Shown one piece after another: positions 37,561 to 47,098 of a stretch of 64,000 nucleotides of DNA. The notes beneath the pieces are model-generated. The model had not been told where the DNA came from, did not search any database, and saw nothing but the letters and a program-made list of their open reading frames with translations. The position numbers and the translations under genes were made by a program. The stretch comes from Persicobacter sp. CCB-QB2. GTDB taxonomy: Bacteria; Bacteroidota; Bacteroidia; Cytophagales; Cyclobacteriaceae. Position 1 is the first letter of the stretch. The number at the start of each line of letters is the position of its first letter. Where the stretch lies: assembly GCF_001274635.1 (NCBI RefSeq), contig NZ_LBGV01000001.1, positions 310,001 to 374,000 of the forward strand, written 5' to 3'.

Positions 37561-37645
37561 AAAACACCACCTCTGCAATCAGAACCAATTCGGCTAATCA
37601 GTGACTCAATACACCCTTTATATCAATTCAAGCTCACTTACCTCT

Positions 37646-38487
37646 TTAATGAAAAATCTTTTGACCGATTTTTTGAGCCCCCAGAAGGGCTTCTTCATTA
37701 ATGGGGAAATTGATGTTTTTCTCTTTTAAGGTGTCCAGTATTAGTTTGCTATCGATATTTCCCGTTAACTCTTCTTTGGCCATCGGGCACCCGCCATATC
37801 CCCCAGCGCCCCATCCAATCTGGTGACACCAGCCTCCAGAGCGGCTTCTATTTTGCTTTTTGAATTGTAGGGGGTGGAATGTAAATGCATGCCAATTTCC
37901 ATTTGAGGAAATGCCTGATGGCACAAGTGGAAGGTGTTTTGGATTGCTTTCACCTCTGCATTGCCAATAGTGTCGGAAATCATAACAGTGTGGACTTCCA
38001 TCTCTTGCAGTTTTGCTAAAAATGGCAAGAGCATTTCGGGATGAAAGGCTTCTTCGTAGGGATTTCCAAAGGCCATGGAGAGGTATACAATTAGTTGGCG
38101 GCGCTTACCAATGCAGCGGTTTTGAATGTTTTGCAGCGCTGCCCAGGCTTCCTCTATGGATTTTCGGGTGTTGCGTTGCTGGAAGGTTTCGGAAATGGAT
38201 AAAGGAAAGCCTAAGTGGCTGATCTCCTTAAAGGTTAAGGCATCTTCTGCGCCTCGGGAATTGGCGACTATGGCGATAAGTTCCTGCTCGGTTTTGTCTA
38301 ACTGTGCTAAAACTTCGGCCGTATCCCGCATTTGCGGGATGGCTTTTGGACTAACGAAGCTTCCAAAATCCAGGGCTGAAAAGCCGACTTTCAATAATTG
38401 ATTCAGGTATTCTATTTTTAGGGCAGTAGGAATAAATTCTTCCAATCCCTGCATGGCATCTCTGGGGCAATCAATTATTTTTATCAT
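37646..38487 (-). pseudogene. Hydroxymethylglutaryl-CoA lyase-like protein, frameshifted
   Basis: The N-terminal 230 residues (IIDCPRDAMQGLEEFIPTALKIEYLNQLL, VGFSALDFGSFVSPKAIPQM, GMHLHSTP) match the HMG-CoA lyase/TIM-barrel family, with Asp in the first motif and the metal His pair in HLH. The frame breaks after DGALG. The other frame resumes YGGCPMAKEELTGNI and ends at 37646. One extra G in the GGGGG run (plus-strand C run 37800-37804) restores GALGGYGGCPMA. The enzyme cleaves HMG-CoA to acetoacetate and acetyl-CoA in leucine breakdown. It is probably intact in the cell. Confidence 0.85.
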
Positions 38488-38684
38488 AAGGAGTCCGATA
38501 GTATGAAATAAGGAAAAATTCAGATTGAAACGTTTTAATAGAATTTAGTGTTTTGTGAATAGCTGAGCAAGAAATAGATATCAAAGATTTGACTTCCTGA
38601 GGTTTCCGTTTTGAGCCGGTGAAAATTATGGTAGCGCAATGGTAATTTTTCAGTCGGATTCCGAAAAATATCCTTATGAATTTC

Positions 38685-38692
38685 TATTTTTG
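38685..38692 (+). promoter_or_regulatory. Possible -7 box before the acyl-CoA synthetase gene
   Basis: TATTTTTG fits TAnnTTTG, but no spaced TTTG box was found. If used, transcription starts near 38697, which favours the ATG at 38708 or 38723 over the one at 38639. Confidence 0.35.
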
Positions 38693-38707
38693 CCGACCTG
38701 TATAATA

Positions 38708-40359
38708 ATGAGAGACGGAATAATGGGATTGAAAAAACAAACCCTTGATCAATTTTTTGCGCACGTCGTGGAACAGTACCATGCTAAGCAGTCATTGGCT
38801 TATGTGGGACAAAGCCCGATTACTTATGCCGAATTTGGCAGAAAAGTAGTGAATGTGCGTTTACAGCTCGAGGAATCAAATATAGTATATGGTGATCGTG
38901 TCATGATATTGGGGGCACCCTCCCCGAATTGGTGCGTAGCCTTTTTGGCGATTACGACCATGGGAGCGGTGGCAGTACCGGTAATGGACGAAGTAACGCC
39001 AAACGATATCGATCATATCATTAAGCACTCTGAATCCAAAGCGATTTTTATTGCGGAGAATATTCATGAATCCACTTCACTTTCTCGTTTGCCTAAACTG
39101 AAGGTTTTTAGCTTAGATAGTTTTGGGGTATTGTCGGAGCCACTTAAGCCAATCGAAAAGCGTGAGCAGGAGAAGGTGGAAGTGCAGGAAGATGATCTGG
39201 CAGAAATTTTATATACTTCCGGGACTACCGGGCACTCCAAAGGAGTAATGCTTTCCCACAAAAATATAGTTTCCAATGCCATTTTGAGTTCTTCTCAGAT
39301 TGGGATTATGGACTCCACCTCTGTGGTGTTGGGTATTTTGCCATTGGCACATGCTTTTGGGGGACTGCGATGTTTCTTGGTGGTATTTACCATGGCTCAG
39401 AAATTCACTTCCTGAGAAGAAAGCCTACACCAAAATTGTTGTTGGCTGCTATGGAAGAAGTGAGGCCAACCGTTTTGTGTGCCGTACCATTGATCTTTGA
39501 GAAGATCTTCCATAAGCAGGTTTTGCCAAAAATCAATAAGAGTAAGATATTCTCAAAGTTGGTAAAAAGTGCGGTGGGGCGTCGTTTGGTGTATCGCCTG
39601 ATCGGGACCAAGATCATGAAAATGTTCGGTGGTCGATTGAAAGGGGCGATCATCGGTGGTGCCAGCCTGAACCGGGAGGTAGAGCAATTCCTGAAAGATG
39701 CTAAGATTCCATTTGCTCCGGGTTATGGTCTTTCAGAAGCGGCGCCGGTAGTGGCTTGTTGTCCGCCGGAGGATGCTAAAATGGGCTCTGTCGGGAAAAT
39801 TACCCAAGGCTGTACGGTGAAGATCGTAGAGCAAAATGATAAGGGCGTTGGAGATATCCTGGTAAAGGGTCCAAATGTGATGCAGGGGTATTTGAAAAAT
39901 GATAAAGCTACAGAGGAAGTATTCACGGAAGATGGTTGGTTGATCACCGGAGACCGAGGTTATATGGATGAGGAAGGTTATTTGTATATCCGCGGAAGAA
40001 CGAAGAATGTGATCATTGGCCCTTCAGGAGAAAATATCTATCCGGAAGTGGTGGAGGATAAATTGAAGGAATCTTTATATGTGGAAGAGGCTTTGGTTTA
40101 TGCGGAAAATAATTTGGTTACCGCCAGAGTTTATCCGGATTTATCCTATATCGAAAATGAGTTGAACGGGCACCACCTGTCCAATGAAGCCATGCAAAAG
40201 CATGTGGATGGAATCCTGAGCAATGTGATGAAGGAAACCAATAAGAAGTTGGCCGCCTCCGCTCGTGTGAAGAAGATCAGGTTGCAGTCTGAGCCTTTTA
40301 TTATGACGCCTACCAAGAAAATTAAGCGTCCACTTTATGTGCCGAATTACGGGCAGTAA
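38708..40359 (+). pseudogene. AMP-dependent long-chain acyl-CoA synthetase, frameshifted
   Basis: The first frame carries the adenylation-family P-loop YTSGTTGHSKGVMLSHKN and reads to LPLAHAFGG. The second frame continues TAMFLGGIYHGSEIHFL through PGYGLSEAAPV, GWLITGDRGYMDEEGYLYIRGR and the C-terminal Lys region TPTKKIKRPLY, ending at 40359. One extra G in the run 39359-39363 joins them. The enzyme activates a fatty acid with ATP and CoA. The start is 38708 or 38723 (GACGGA precedes the latter). A single intact gene is likely in the living cell. Confidence 0.87.
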
Positions 40360-40382
40360 AACAAGAGGGATTTTGATAAATA

Positions 40383-40415
40383 AAAAAAGACGATTCGCGA
40401 GAGTCGTCTTTTTTT
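40383..40415. terminator. Bidirectional terminator between convergent genes
   Basis: AAAAGACGA pairs with TCGTCTTTT around a ten-base loop, with T runs on both strands. It serves the acyl-CoA synthetase (plus) and the YCII gene (minus). Confidence 0.85.
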
Positions 40416-40438
40416 ATTTCCTGTTATGTTGATTTTTT

Positions 40439-40828
40439 TTATTCTAAAGAATTGTCAATAATGGCCGCTTCGTCATCAATGCCTTCAATTTGCATCACCG
40501 AACGAATTTCCATCCGCCATTGCCCTTGGTTAAAACGAGGGTCATTTTTGGCGATATTGACCGCTTCCTGCATATTTTCTGCCGTGATAATGTAATAACC
40601 TGCCGAATCCACCTCATTCGGTGGAATAGAAGTTACTTCAAAATCTCCCTGACTACCCCGAATGGTGACCGCGCCCGGATCAAAAGGCTGCGCTTCTTTT
40701 AAATGTCCCTGTAGGGATAATTTTTCCAGGTATCGACCGATATCCGGAATGTTATCATTGCCCCCTTGCTCTGGTTGGTGCTTCTCTGGGCTTCCTTCTG
40801 GGAATATAAGAATCATGTAATCTTTCAT
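40439..40828 (-). CDS. YCII-related domain protein
   Basis: 129 aa. It starts MKDYMILIFPEG and has GPGAVTI-like, DSAGYYIITAENMQEAVNIAKNDPRF and VMQIEG segments typical of YCII/DGPF-like ferredoxin-like folds. A conserved His/Asp pair used in YciI is not clearly aligned, so activity is unknown. Monocistronic. Confidence 0.8.
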   Translation of the reverse strand: MKDYMILIFPEGSPEKHQPEQGGNDNIPDIGRYLEKLSLQGHLKEAQPFDPGAVTIRGSQGDFEVTSIPPNEVDSAGYYIITAENMQEAVNIAKNDPRFNQGQWRMEIRSVMQIEGIDDEAAIIDNSLE

Positions 40829-40949
40829 CGGCCGAAATTTACTAAATCCTGTTTGGTCCTGATTGATTTCGTTGATTAAATTTAAAGAAATCTTTGAAAT
40901 ATAAACGGAGATCCCCTTAAAGGTTTATCCCTGATTGAAAAAAAGCCAT

Positions 40950-40982
40950 AAAAAAGGGGGAAAGCTCATTGAACTTTCCCCG
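40950..40982 (-). terminator. Intrinsic terminator of trpS
   Basis: GGGGAAAG pairs with CTTTCCCC around a nine-base loop. On the minus strand a run of T residues follows. It lies 27 bases past the trpS stop. Confidence 0.85.
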
Positions 40983-41008
40983 CTTTCTTGCTTTTATAAA
41001 TTTCGTGA

Positions 41009-42007
41009 TTATTTCCCGAAACCTAATGCCTTTCGAACCTCGTCGATTTTTTTATTGGCCAAAGCCCTTGCTTTTTCTTCCCCTTTTTGTAGGATCTCTT
41101 CCAGCTCGTCCAGGTTTTCCATATAATAATTGAAACGTTCCCGAGGAGCCTCATACTTCTCCAGGATCAGTTCTAGCAAAGCTTTTTTGGCATGACCAAA
41201 GCCGTAACCGCCAGCTTCATAGTTTTGACGCATCTCTGCAATTTGCTCTTCAGAAGCCAAAAGTTTATAGATGGCAAAAACATTACAAGTGTCTGGATTC
41301 TTAGGCTCCTCTAAAGGAGTGGAATCGGTCACAATGCTCATCACCTGCTTTTTTAGCTGATTTTTTGGAAGGAAGATATCAATCACATTGTTATAGGATT
41401 TGGACATCTTCTGGCCATCCGTTCCGGGGATAATCATCACTTTATCACTGATGCTCGCCTCCGGTACAACAAACAGATCTTCTCCATAGCGGTGGTTCAT
41501 GCTGCTCGCCATATCGCGGGTCATCTCCAGGTGCTGTTTCTGGTCTTTCCCTACCGGTACTATTTCTGCATCATAAAGCAAAATATCAGCCGCCATCAAT
41601 ACCGGATAGGTAAATAAACCGGCATTCACGTCAGAAAGCTTATCTGCCTTATCCTTGAAGGAGTGGGCATTCTGAAGCATAGGGAATGGTGTGTAGCAAC
41701 TCAGGTACCAGGTCAATTCCGTGGTGGTTGGGATATGCGACTGGCGGTAAAAGATGTTTTTTTCTACATCCAAGCCAAAAGCCAGCCAGGTGGCGGCTAC
41801 ATTATATACATTTTGCAGACGCTGCTTCGCATCCTTAATCGTTGTTAGCGAGTGTAAATCCGCAATGAAGTACAATGCTTCATTTTTCTCCTCCTGCGCT
41901 AATTCAATAGCAGGCTGAATGGCACCCAAAATGTTGCCTAAATGCGGACGCCCTGGGTTTTCAGGGGTTCCTCCGGAGGATTGAATTCCTGTTAAAATCC
42001 TAGCCAT
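41009..42007 (-). CDS. trpS: Tryptophan--tRNA ligase
   Basis: 332 aa class I synthetase. The HIGH-type motif is PHLGN at 21-25 and KMSKS lies at 200-204 in PGTDGQKMSKSYNNVI. ADILLYDAEIVPVGKDQKQHLEMTRDMA is typical of TrpRS. It charges tRNA-Trp. It stands alone, ends in a strong hairpin, and a TATTTTTG box (42079-42086) on the minus strand may be its -7 element. Confidence 0.96.
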   Translation of the reverse strand: MARILTGIQSSGGTPENPGRPHLGNILGAIQPAIELAQEEKNEALYFIADLHSLTTIKDAKQRLQNVYNVAATWLAFGLDVEKNIFYRQSHIPTTTELTWYLSCYTPFPMLQNAHSFKDKADKLSDVNAGLFTYPVLMAADILLYDAEIVPVGKDQKQHLEMTRDMASSMNHRYGEDLFVVPEASISDKVMIIPGTDGQKMSKSYNNVIDIFLPKNQLKKQVMSIVTDSTPLEEPKNPDTCNVFAIYKLLASEEQIAEMRQNYEAGGYGFGHAKKALLELILEKYEAPRERFNYYMENLDELEEILQKGEEKARALANKKIDEVRKALGFGK

Positions 42008-42317
42008 GGATTTATTGATTTATCTAATGTAAAAAATTGCTCTTCCATACAGCATTCGCTGCCATAGCCTGCAAGTTACAAAAATATACGAATTTCCGGC
42101 TGACCCGCAGGAGGGGATTATAGTTATCTGAATGTTAAAGAATAGAATCAGTTCGGGCGATTCACTCGTAAATAAAAAAATTGGAATATATTTGGGGATG
42201 GTTTATTAAGCCGAATTATTCACCGCTTCATTTTTGAAATCCAGCGGAGAGTAATTCGCGTTAAAACCCCAACATTAAAAGACGTGGTCTGGAATTTCAG
42301 ACTAAAAATGATTGAAT
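42008..42317. other. Intergenic region between trpS and the DUF1573 gene
   Basis: No gene is supported. It contains the upstream regions of two divergent genes and a segment (CCGAATTATTCACCGCTTC) that resembles bits of the degenerate intergenic repeats near 4018 and 4910. Confidence 0.45.
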
Positions 42318-43394
42318 ATGAAACGATTCCCATTAATGTTGTTGGCAATGGTCATTTCTTTTGCGACCATGGGACAGCAGGCAAAAATCACCTTTGTAGA
42401 GCAAACACATGACTTCGGAGAGATTAAAGAAGCGGATGGCCCGGTAACCTATGAATTTAAATTCAAGAATGAAGGCCAAATTCCATTACAAATTTCCAAT
42501 GTAAGGGCATCTTGTGGCTGTACCACCCCGGCCTGGTCAAAAGAGCCGATATTACCAGGCAAGGAAGGATTTATTAAGGCTTCCTATAACCCGAAAGGTC
42601 GACCCGGATCTTTCCACAAATCATTGACCATCACTTCTAATGCAGATCCTAATGTGCAGTATTTGTACATCAAAGGGAAAGTGGAGCCAAGGCCACGTAC
42701 GCCGAAGGATGATTTGCCTACGCAGCTGGGAGCGCTTCGTATAAAGTACCGTTCCTTCAATATGGGTAAATTAACCAATCAGAAGGAGGTCACCAAGACA
42801 TTCGATATGATGAATGATTCCGAAAAAACTTTGACCCTGAAAGGAGCGACCTCTCCTGACCATATTGAGGTTTCTTTTTCTAAGAATATTTTAGCGCCAC
42901 AGGAAAAAGGGAAGATTTCTATCACCTATGATCCTGCAGCTAAAGATGATCTTGGGTTCTTAAGCGATCAGGTAACCATTACCACTGATGAGGCAGGGGC
43001 TGATGCCAAGAAATCTTTGAGAGTAGTCGCTACGGTGGAAGAGTATTTCCCTCCAATGACCAGCTCTGAGCTGGCGCAGGCGCCTAAACTGAACATCAGC
43101 GGTGCGACTTATGATTTTGGCACTGTCAATGAAGGCCAAAAAGTAGAACATGATTTCGTGATTCGCAACAATGGCAAGCAACCTTTGAATATCCGTAAAA
43201 CCAAAGCAAACTGTGGTTGTACGGTACCGGAATTGCCAAAAATGACTTTAGCGCCTGGTGAGCAATCAGTCATCAAGGTGGTATTCAACTCCAAAGGCAG
43301 AAAAGGAAATCAGTATAAGACGGTTACCATCTTCTCTAATGATCCAGCAAACCCAACTCAGGTCGTGACTTTGAAGGGGAAAGTGAATGGCTAA
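42318..43394 (+). CDS. DUF1573 domain secreted protein (two or more repeats)
   Basis: 358 aa with a signal peptide (LMLLAMVISFATMGQQA). At least two DUF1573 (ASPM/SPD2/Hydin-like) domains are visible: HDFGEIKEADGPVTYEFKF with SCGCTTP at about 60, and YDFGTVNEGQKVEHDFVIRN with NCGCTVP at about 295. A third, less conserved domain lies between. The beta-sandwich domains are probably for binding. The ATG at 42318 is preferred over the TTG at 42312. Its function is unknown. It ends in a terminator. Confidence 0.9.
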   Translation: MKRFPLMLLAMVISFATMGQQAKITFVEQTHDFGEIKEADGPVTYEFKFKNEGQIPLQISNVRASCGCTTPAWSKEPILPGKEGFIKASYNPKGRPGSFHKSLTITSNADPNVQYLYIKGKVEPRPRTPKDDLPTQLGALRIKYRSFNMGKLTNQKEVTKTFDMMNDSEKTLTLKGATSPDHIEVSFSKNILAPQEKGKISITYDPAAKDDLGFLSDQVTITTDEAGADAKKSLRVVATVEEYFPPMTSSELAQAPKLNISGATYDFGTVNEGQKVEHDFVIRNNGKQPLNIRKTKANCGCTVPELPKMTLAPGEQSVIKVVFNSKGRKGNQYKTVTIFSNDPANPTQVVTLKGKVNG

Positions 43395-43426
43395 TTAATC
43401 GCCTTTCTCATTTCTTGAAGATACGG

Positions 43427-43457
43427 AAAGCAGCAAGCGTAAACTTGCTGCTTTTTT
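43427..43457 (+). terminator. Intrinsic terminator after the DUF1573 gene
   Basis: AAAGCAGCAAG pairs with CTTGCTGCTTT around CGTAAA and is followed by six T residues. Confidence 0.9.
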
Positions 43458-43540
43458 GTGTTTTATGGTTAATGATTAATCTTTTTCTAACAGTGTATTT
43501 TGTTTTTATTTTTACATTGGGGGGTAACCTACTTAAAAAA

Positions 43541-44125
43541 ATGAAACGATTAGCACTTTTTATTGTCCTGATTTTGGCAGGGCTAAACGATATTTATGCT
43601 CAGGAAAGGCACCAAGTTGGATTAGAGATTGGATACCATAATGCCGCATACATTAAATCATCCAGCATGGATGGAGGAGGTAGCACAAATGGTAAGGATG
43701 GTTTTGGCCTGCAGTTAAATTATTCCTATTACCTCAGCCCTGAAATTGCTTTAAAGTCTGGATTAATGTACCACCGAAGCATCGGAGAATCTGCTCCGGA
43801 ATTTATGCCGGACCGTGATATGACTCCGAATGCCTTTCACCAGGAGTTTCTTTCCATTCCATTGATGTTTCACCACGAGGTAAGCCCATTTTTCTTTTAT
43901 GAGGCGGGTTTACTATTTGATAAAGACCTGAACACTCCTTTTTGGAAATCCATGTCCGGGGTTGGGGCCGGCTTGGCTTTAGGGCTGCAATTACCCCTGG
44001 AAAAATTACTCCTATCTTTACAGCCCTTTGTAAATGTTCATGGACTGATGTTGACCGGGAATGGAACAGGTCGTCAATTATTGATTAATTCCGGCTTTAG
44101 AATAGGTGCGGCTTACCGTTTTTAA
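43541..44125 (+). CDS. Outer-membrane beta-barrel-like protein
   Basis: 194 aa from the ATG at 43541, where a signal peptide (LALFIVLILAGLNDIYAQ) begins. An earlier ATG at 43415 lies within the terminator and is not used. Alternating strands (VGLEIGYHNAAY, GFGLQLNYSYYLSPEIALKSGLMYHRS) and the final aromatic residue (GAAYRF) are typical of small Bacteroidota outer-membrane barrels (PorT/OmpW-like). No specific role is known. Confidence 0.78.
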   Translation: MKRLALFIVLILAGLNDIYAQERHQVGLEIGYHNAAYIKSSSMDGGGSTNGKDGFGLQLNYSYYLSPEIALKSGLMYHRSIGESAPEFMPDRDMTPNAFHQEFLSIPLMFHHEVSPFFFYEAGLLFDKDLNTPFWKSMSGVGAGLALGLQLPLEKLLLSLQPFVNVHGLMLTGNGTGRQLLINSGFRIGAAYRF

Positions 44126-44154
44126 TAAATTGTTCCCATAAATTTTTTTAATTG

Positions 44155-44712
44155 ATGGACATGGGAACAAACAACCTACTCGAAATTCGGGACTTACTGG
44201 AGTCAGACATTGCTTTGATTTCAGACTATTGGTTTACCTCAAGTGCAGATCATCTGCTTGGAATGGGGGTGGATTTAAACTGTTTGCCCAGCAGGGAAGA
44301 GATGGAAGCTTTTTTATACCGGCAGCTGGATACAGAGGATCAGGAAAAGGAGTCTCTGGCCATGATCGCAACCCTTAAGGGGGAGCCGATTGGGCATTGT
44401 AACGTAAATCAGATCACTTTTGGAGAAGAGGCGCATATGCATTTACATATTTGGCACGAATCTCATCGAAAAATGGGTGTTGGTGCTCAAATGGTGTTGG
44501 AATCCATACCGGTTTTCTTTGAGCGGCTTCAATTAAAACGACTGTGGTGTGAGCCCTATGCAGAAAACAAAGCGCCCAATGCCACTTTGAAGAAGATTGG
44601 TTTTAAGTTCAAAAAAAATTATTTTACCATTCCGGGCTCTTTTAGTTTTGAGCAAAGTGTAAATCAGTATGAGTTGAAAAAAGAAGATTTGGAAAAGCTG
44701 TCGACCATCTGA
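44155..44712 (+). CDS. GNAT-family N-acetyltransferase
   Basis: 185 aa from the ATG at 44155; the next ATG at 44161 is also possible. It has LLESDIALISDYWF at the start, IGHCNVNQITFGEEAHMHLHIWHESHRKMGVGAQMVLESI as the central acetyl-CoA-binding region, and APNATLKKIGFKFKK near the end. The acceptor is unknown. It follows the barrel gene by 29 bases and may share its transcript. Confidence 0.85.
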   Translation: MDMGTNNLLEIRDLLESDIALISDYWFTSSADHLLGMGVDLNCLPSREEMEAFLYRQLDTEDQEKESLAMIATLKGEPIGHCNVNQITFGEEAHMHLHIWHESHRKMGVGAQMVLESIPVFFERLQLKRLWCEPYAENKAPNATLKKIGFKFKKNYFTIPGSFSFEQSVNQYELKKEDLEKLSTI

Positions 44713-44784
44713 GTACCTGTTTTTTCCAGGAAATGGTAAAAGCTAAAATGAGAGACTTTCTTTTAGAAATTGGACTGGGAAGCT

Positions 44785-44849
44785 AAAAAGCCTGCAAAAT
44801 ACCGGGAAAAGGGATTTCATCCTACCCAGGCTTTTGCAGGCTTTTTTTT
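44785..44849. terminator. Bidirectional terminator between convergent genes
   Basis: AAAAAGCCTGCAAAA pairs with TTTTGCAGGCTTTTT around a long loop, with T runs on both strands. Confidence 0.85.
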
Positions 44850-44860
44850 AGATATTACTT

Positions 44861-45535
44861 TTAAACTGCATAATTTCTTGCTCCAAAAATGGCGGAGCCT
44901 ACCCTTACCATGCTGCTGCCTTCTTCTACCGCAATTTGGTAATCCCCGCTCATGCCCATGGAGATTTCTTTAAGGTCTACATTCTTACATAGTTCCTTTG
45001 TTTTATGAATGTCGAAGAATTTTTTAAGGCCGGCAAACTCCTTTCTGACCTGCGCCTCATCTTCCGTATTGGTCGCCATGCCCATTAATCCCACAATCCT
45101 TAAATTCGGGTATGCTCCTGCAATTTGCCCCATAATATCAGCCGCTTCTTCGAAAGAAAGGCCAAATTTGGATTCTTCCTCCGCAATATGAATTTGTAAT
45201 AGGCAGTCAATAACACGTTCGTTTTTCGCAGCCTGCTTGTTAATTTCCTTCATCAGCTTGATGCTGTCCACCGAATGAATCAAATGAACGAAAGGGGCAA
45301 TATATTTTACCTTATTCGTTTGTAAATGACCGATTTGGTGCCACTGAATATCTTCGGGCAATTTGGCTGCTTTTTCGGCCATTTCCTGCACTTTGTTTTC
45401 ACCAAATGCCCGCTGTCCGGCGGCATAGGCGGTTTGGATATCTTCTAGTGGTTTGGTTTTACTTACAGCAATTAATTTGGCGGAAGTGCCGGCTAGTTGC
45501 TGATTGAAAGCATTCAGGTTATCTGCAATTGACAT
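44861..45535 (-). CDS. YggS-family pyridoxal phosphate homeostasis protein
   Basis: 224 aa alanine-racemase-type N-terminal barrel. Lys26 in LIAVSKTKP binds PLP, followed by AFGENKVQEM, WHQIGHLQTNK and MGMSGDYQIAVEEGSSMVRVGSAIFGAR. It keeps pyridoxal phosphate and amino-acid pools in balance and has no known catalytic reaction. It stands alone. Confidence 0.94.
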   Translation of the reverse strand: MSIADNLNAFNQQLAGTSAKLIAVSKTKPLEDIQTAYAAGQRAFGENKVQEMAEKAAKLPEDIQWHQIGHLQTNKVKYIAPFVHLIHSVDSIKLMKEINKQAAKNERVIDCLLQIHIAEEESKFGLSFEEAADIMGQIAGAYPNLRIVGLMGMATNTEDEAQVRKEFAGLKKFFDIHKTKELCKNVDLKEISMGMSGDYQIAVEEGSSMVRVGSAIFGARNYAV

Positions 45536-45892
45536 GTTTTTGCTTTTTGAATTCGGTCTGCAAATTAATTGAAAAGCTGGAAAATGAAAAAGGTGAAGGG
45601 AGGCGGTCGTGTCGGTTTATTGCTACTAAGATCGGTAATTAGCGGTAAGAAAGGCGGATGAAGAAATAGCGCTCTTTTTGTTTTTTTTAATGAATTAGAA
45701 GGAGGTTAGTATTTTAGCCTAATTCTGGTAGTAAATTTTTTTTTGGCGTGCCGTAATGATATGGTGGTAAGAGGGAAGGATGAGGTGTCTGGTTTGGCGC
45801 TTTATTGCCTGGAGAAAGCCTGTTTGAATGATGAAATCGTCATAATGAGATATAAATAATTTGTGGTGGTGGGAAAATTAAAGTTTGCGCCC
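45536..45892. other. Intergenic region between YggS and the LysE-type gene
   Basis: Purine-rich in parts. No gene or RNA is recognised. Confidence 0.45.
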
Positions 45893-45900
45893 TAAATTTG
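45893..45900 (+). promoter_or_regulatory. -7 box of the LysE-type gene
   Basis: TAAATTTG matches TAnnTTTG, 56 bases before the start. It has no good -33 match at the standard spacing. Confidence 0.4.
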
Positions 45901-45956
45901 TGCGTTTGTGACTGGTCCTAAAATTTGGATTTGGTTATTGGGAATGGGAATTAATT

Positions 45957-46640
45957 ATGTTAGGATTTTTTAAAGGAGTAATGTTTGGAGTGTTGCTGGC
46001 GTTCATGGTAGGGCCGGCTTTCTTTGCATTAATTCAAACAAGTATTCATAAAGGTTTTAGAGCAGGGGCCACGCTGGCGGTGGGAATCTCCACTTCCGAC
46101 GCACTTTATATATTGTTGAGTTATATCGGAGTGACCTCCTTGGTAGATAATCCGGAGGTGCATGAAATGATGGCGACGGTCGGTGGCTTGGTGATGGTGG
46201 TGTATGCGGGACTGTTATTGTTAAGGCCTCCCAAAGCTCCTCAGCGAATGGAGAATCGTGCCACAACGACTATTTCTAAAGTGGGACATTTCGGTCAGTT
46301 TCTAAAGGGTTTTTTCCTGAATGGAATGAACCCGGGGATTGTCTTGTTTTGGATCGCAATGGTGGGCATCATTACCACAAATCAATCCTATACCCCAATG
46401 GATCGACATCTGTTTTTTGTGGGGATTATTGTGAGCGTATTTTCAGTTGATTTAACCAAGGCCTATGCCGCCCATCGGTTGAGTCAGATCATTACCGTTA
46501 AACTATTACGAAGACTGAATTTGATCATTGGGGTGGTATTAATGGTTTTTGGTATGAAATTACTCTTTGATGCCTATCAGGATCATTATTATCCCGGTAG
46601 TAGAAAAGGGCCGGATGTCGAGTTTTTGAAAGAATTATAA
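45957..46640 (+). CDS. LysE-family translocator
   Basis: 227 aa with six hydrophobic helices. FMVGPAFFALIQTSIHKGFRAG at about 16-37 is the signature block, followed by VAVGISTSDALYILLSYIG-like and FLNGMNPGIVLFWIAMVG segments. Family members export amino acids such as lysine, threonine or homoserine; the substrate here is unknown. The last 20 residues are hydrophilic. It stands alone with a terminator. Confidence 0.88.
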   Translation: MLGFFKGVMFGVLLAFMVGPAFFALIQTSIHKGFRAGATLAVGISTSDALYILLSYIGVTSLVDNPEVHEMMATVGGLVMVVYAGLLLLRPPKAPQRMENRATTTISKVGHFGQFLKGFFLNGMNPGIVLFWIAMVGIITTNQSYTPMDRHLFFVGIIVSVFSVDLTKAYAAHRLSQIITVKLLRRLNLIIGVVLMVFGMKLLFDAYQDHYYPGSRKGPDVEFLKEL

Positions 46641-46661
46641 AGCGGGTATTTACTCGAAAAG

Positions 46662-46693
46662 AAGCACTGATTTTTAGAGTCAGTGCTTTTTTT
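46662..46693 (+). terminator. Intrinsic terminator after the LysE-type gene
   Basis: AAGCACTGA pairs with TCAGTGCTT around a nine-base loop, followed by seven T residues. Confidence 0.85.
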
Positions 46694-47098
46694 ATATCCC
46701 TTTGAGGAAGAAGTTATGGTAGTGGTTGATGTGATTATTAGTATTTTACGTCTGGTTTTATTGATGTTATTTGTTTATTATTAGGTGAATGGGGGCAGGG
46801 CTTGTTTTGGTCAAAATCCACCTACCATCGTGATCAGTCAGGGTAGCAGAGGTTTATTGAAAAGGGATGCCAGATCCTATAGCTATGGCCTTCGCTTTGG
46901 AACGAAAAAGGGATGTTTGAGAGGTATTACACTCAGCCTGCAATGAGTAGTGAGCTAAGCATAGCAAGGGTAAACACTTTGATTAGGATATAATAATACT
47001 CATTTGTGGGTGGTTTGAATCGAAATAAGAGCCCGACCTGAATGGGTAGGCTCCTTCAAAAAGCGAAAATGAGGTGACGCTTCACCCAGTATTTGTTG
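46694..47098. other. Intergenic region between LysE-type and lipoprotein genes
   Basis: No gene is supported. A short hairpin GGTGA/TCACC close to 47071-47090 may help end the minus-strand lipoprotein transcript, but its T tract is poor. Confidence 0.4.

Noticed and set aside
43415..43540. Extended N-terminus of the small barrel protein
   Set aside because: The extra 42 codons overlap the terminator of the previous gene, and a signal peptide starts at the internal ATG.
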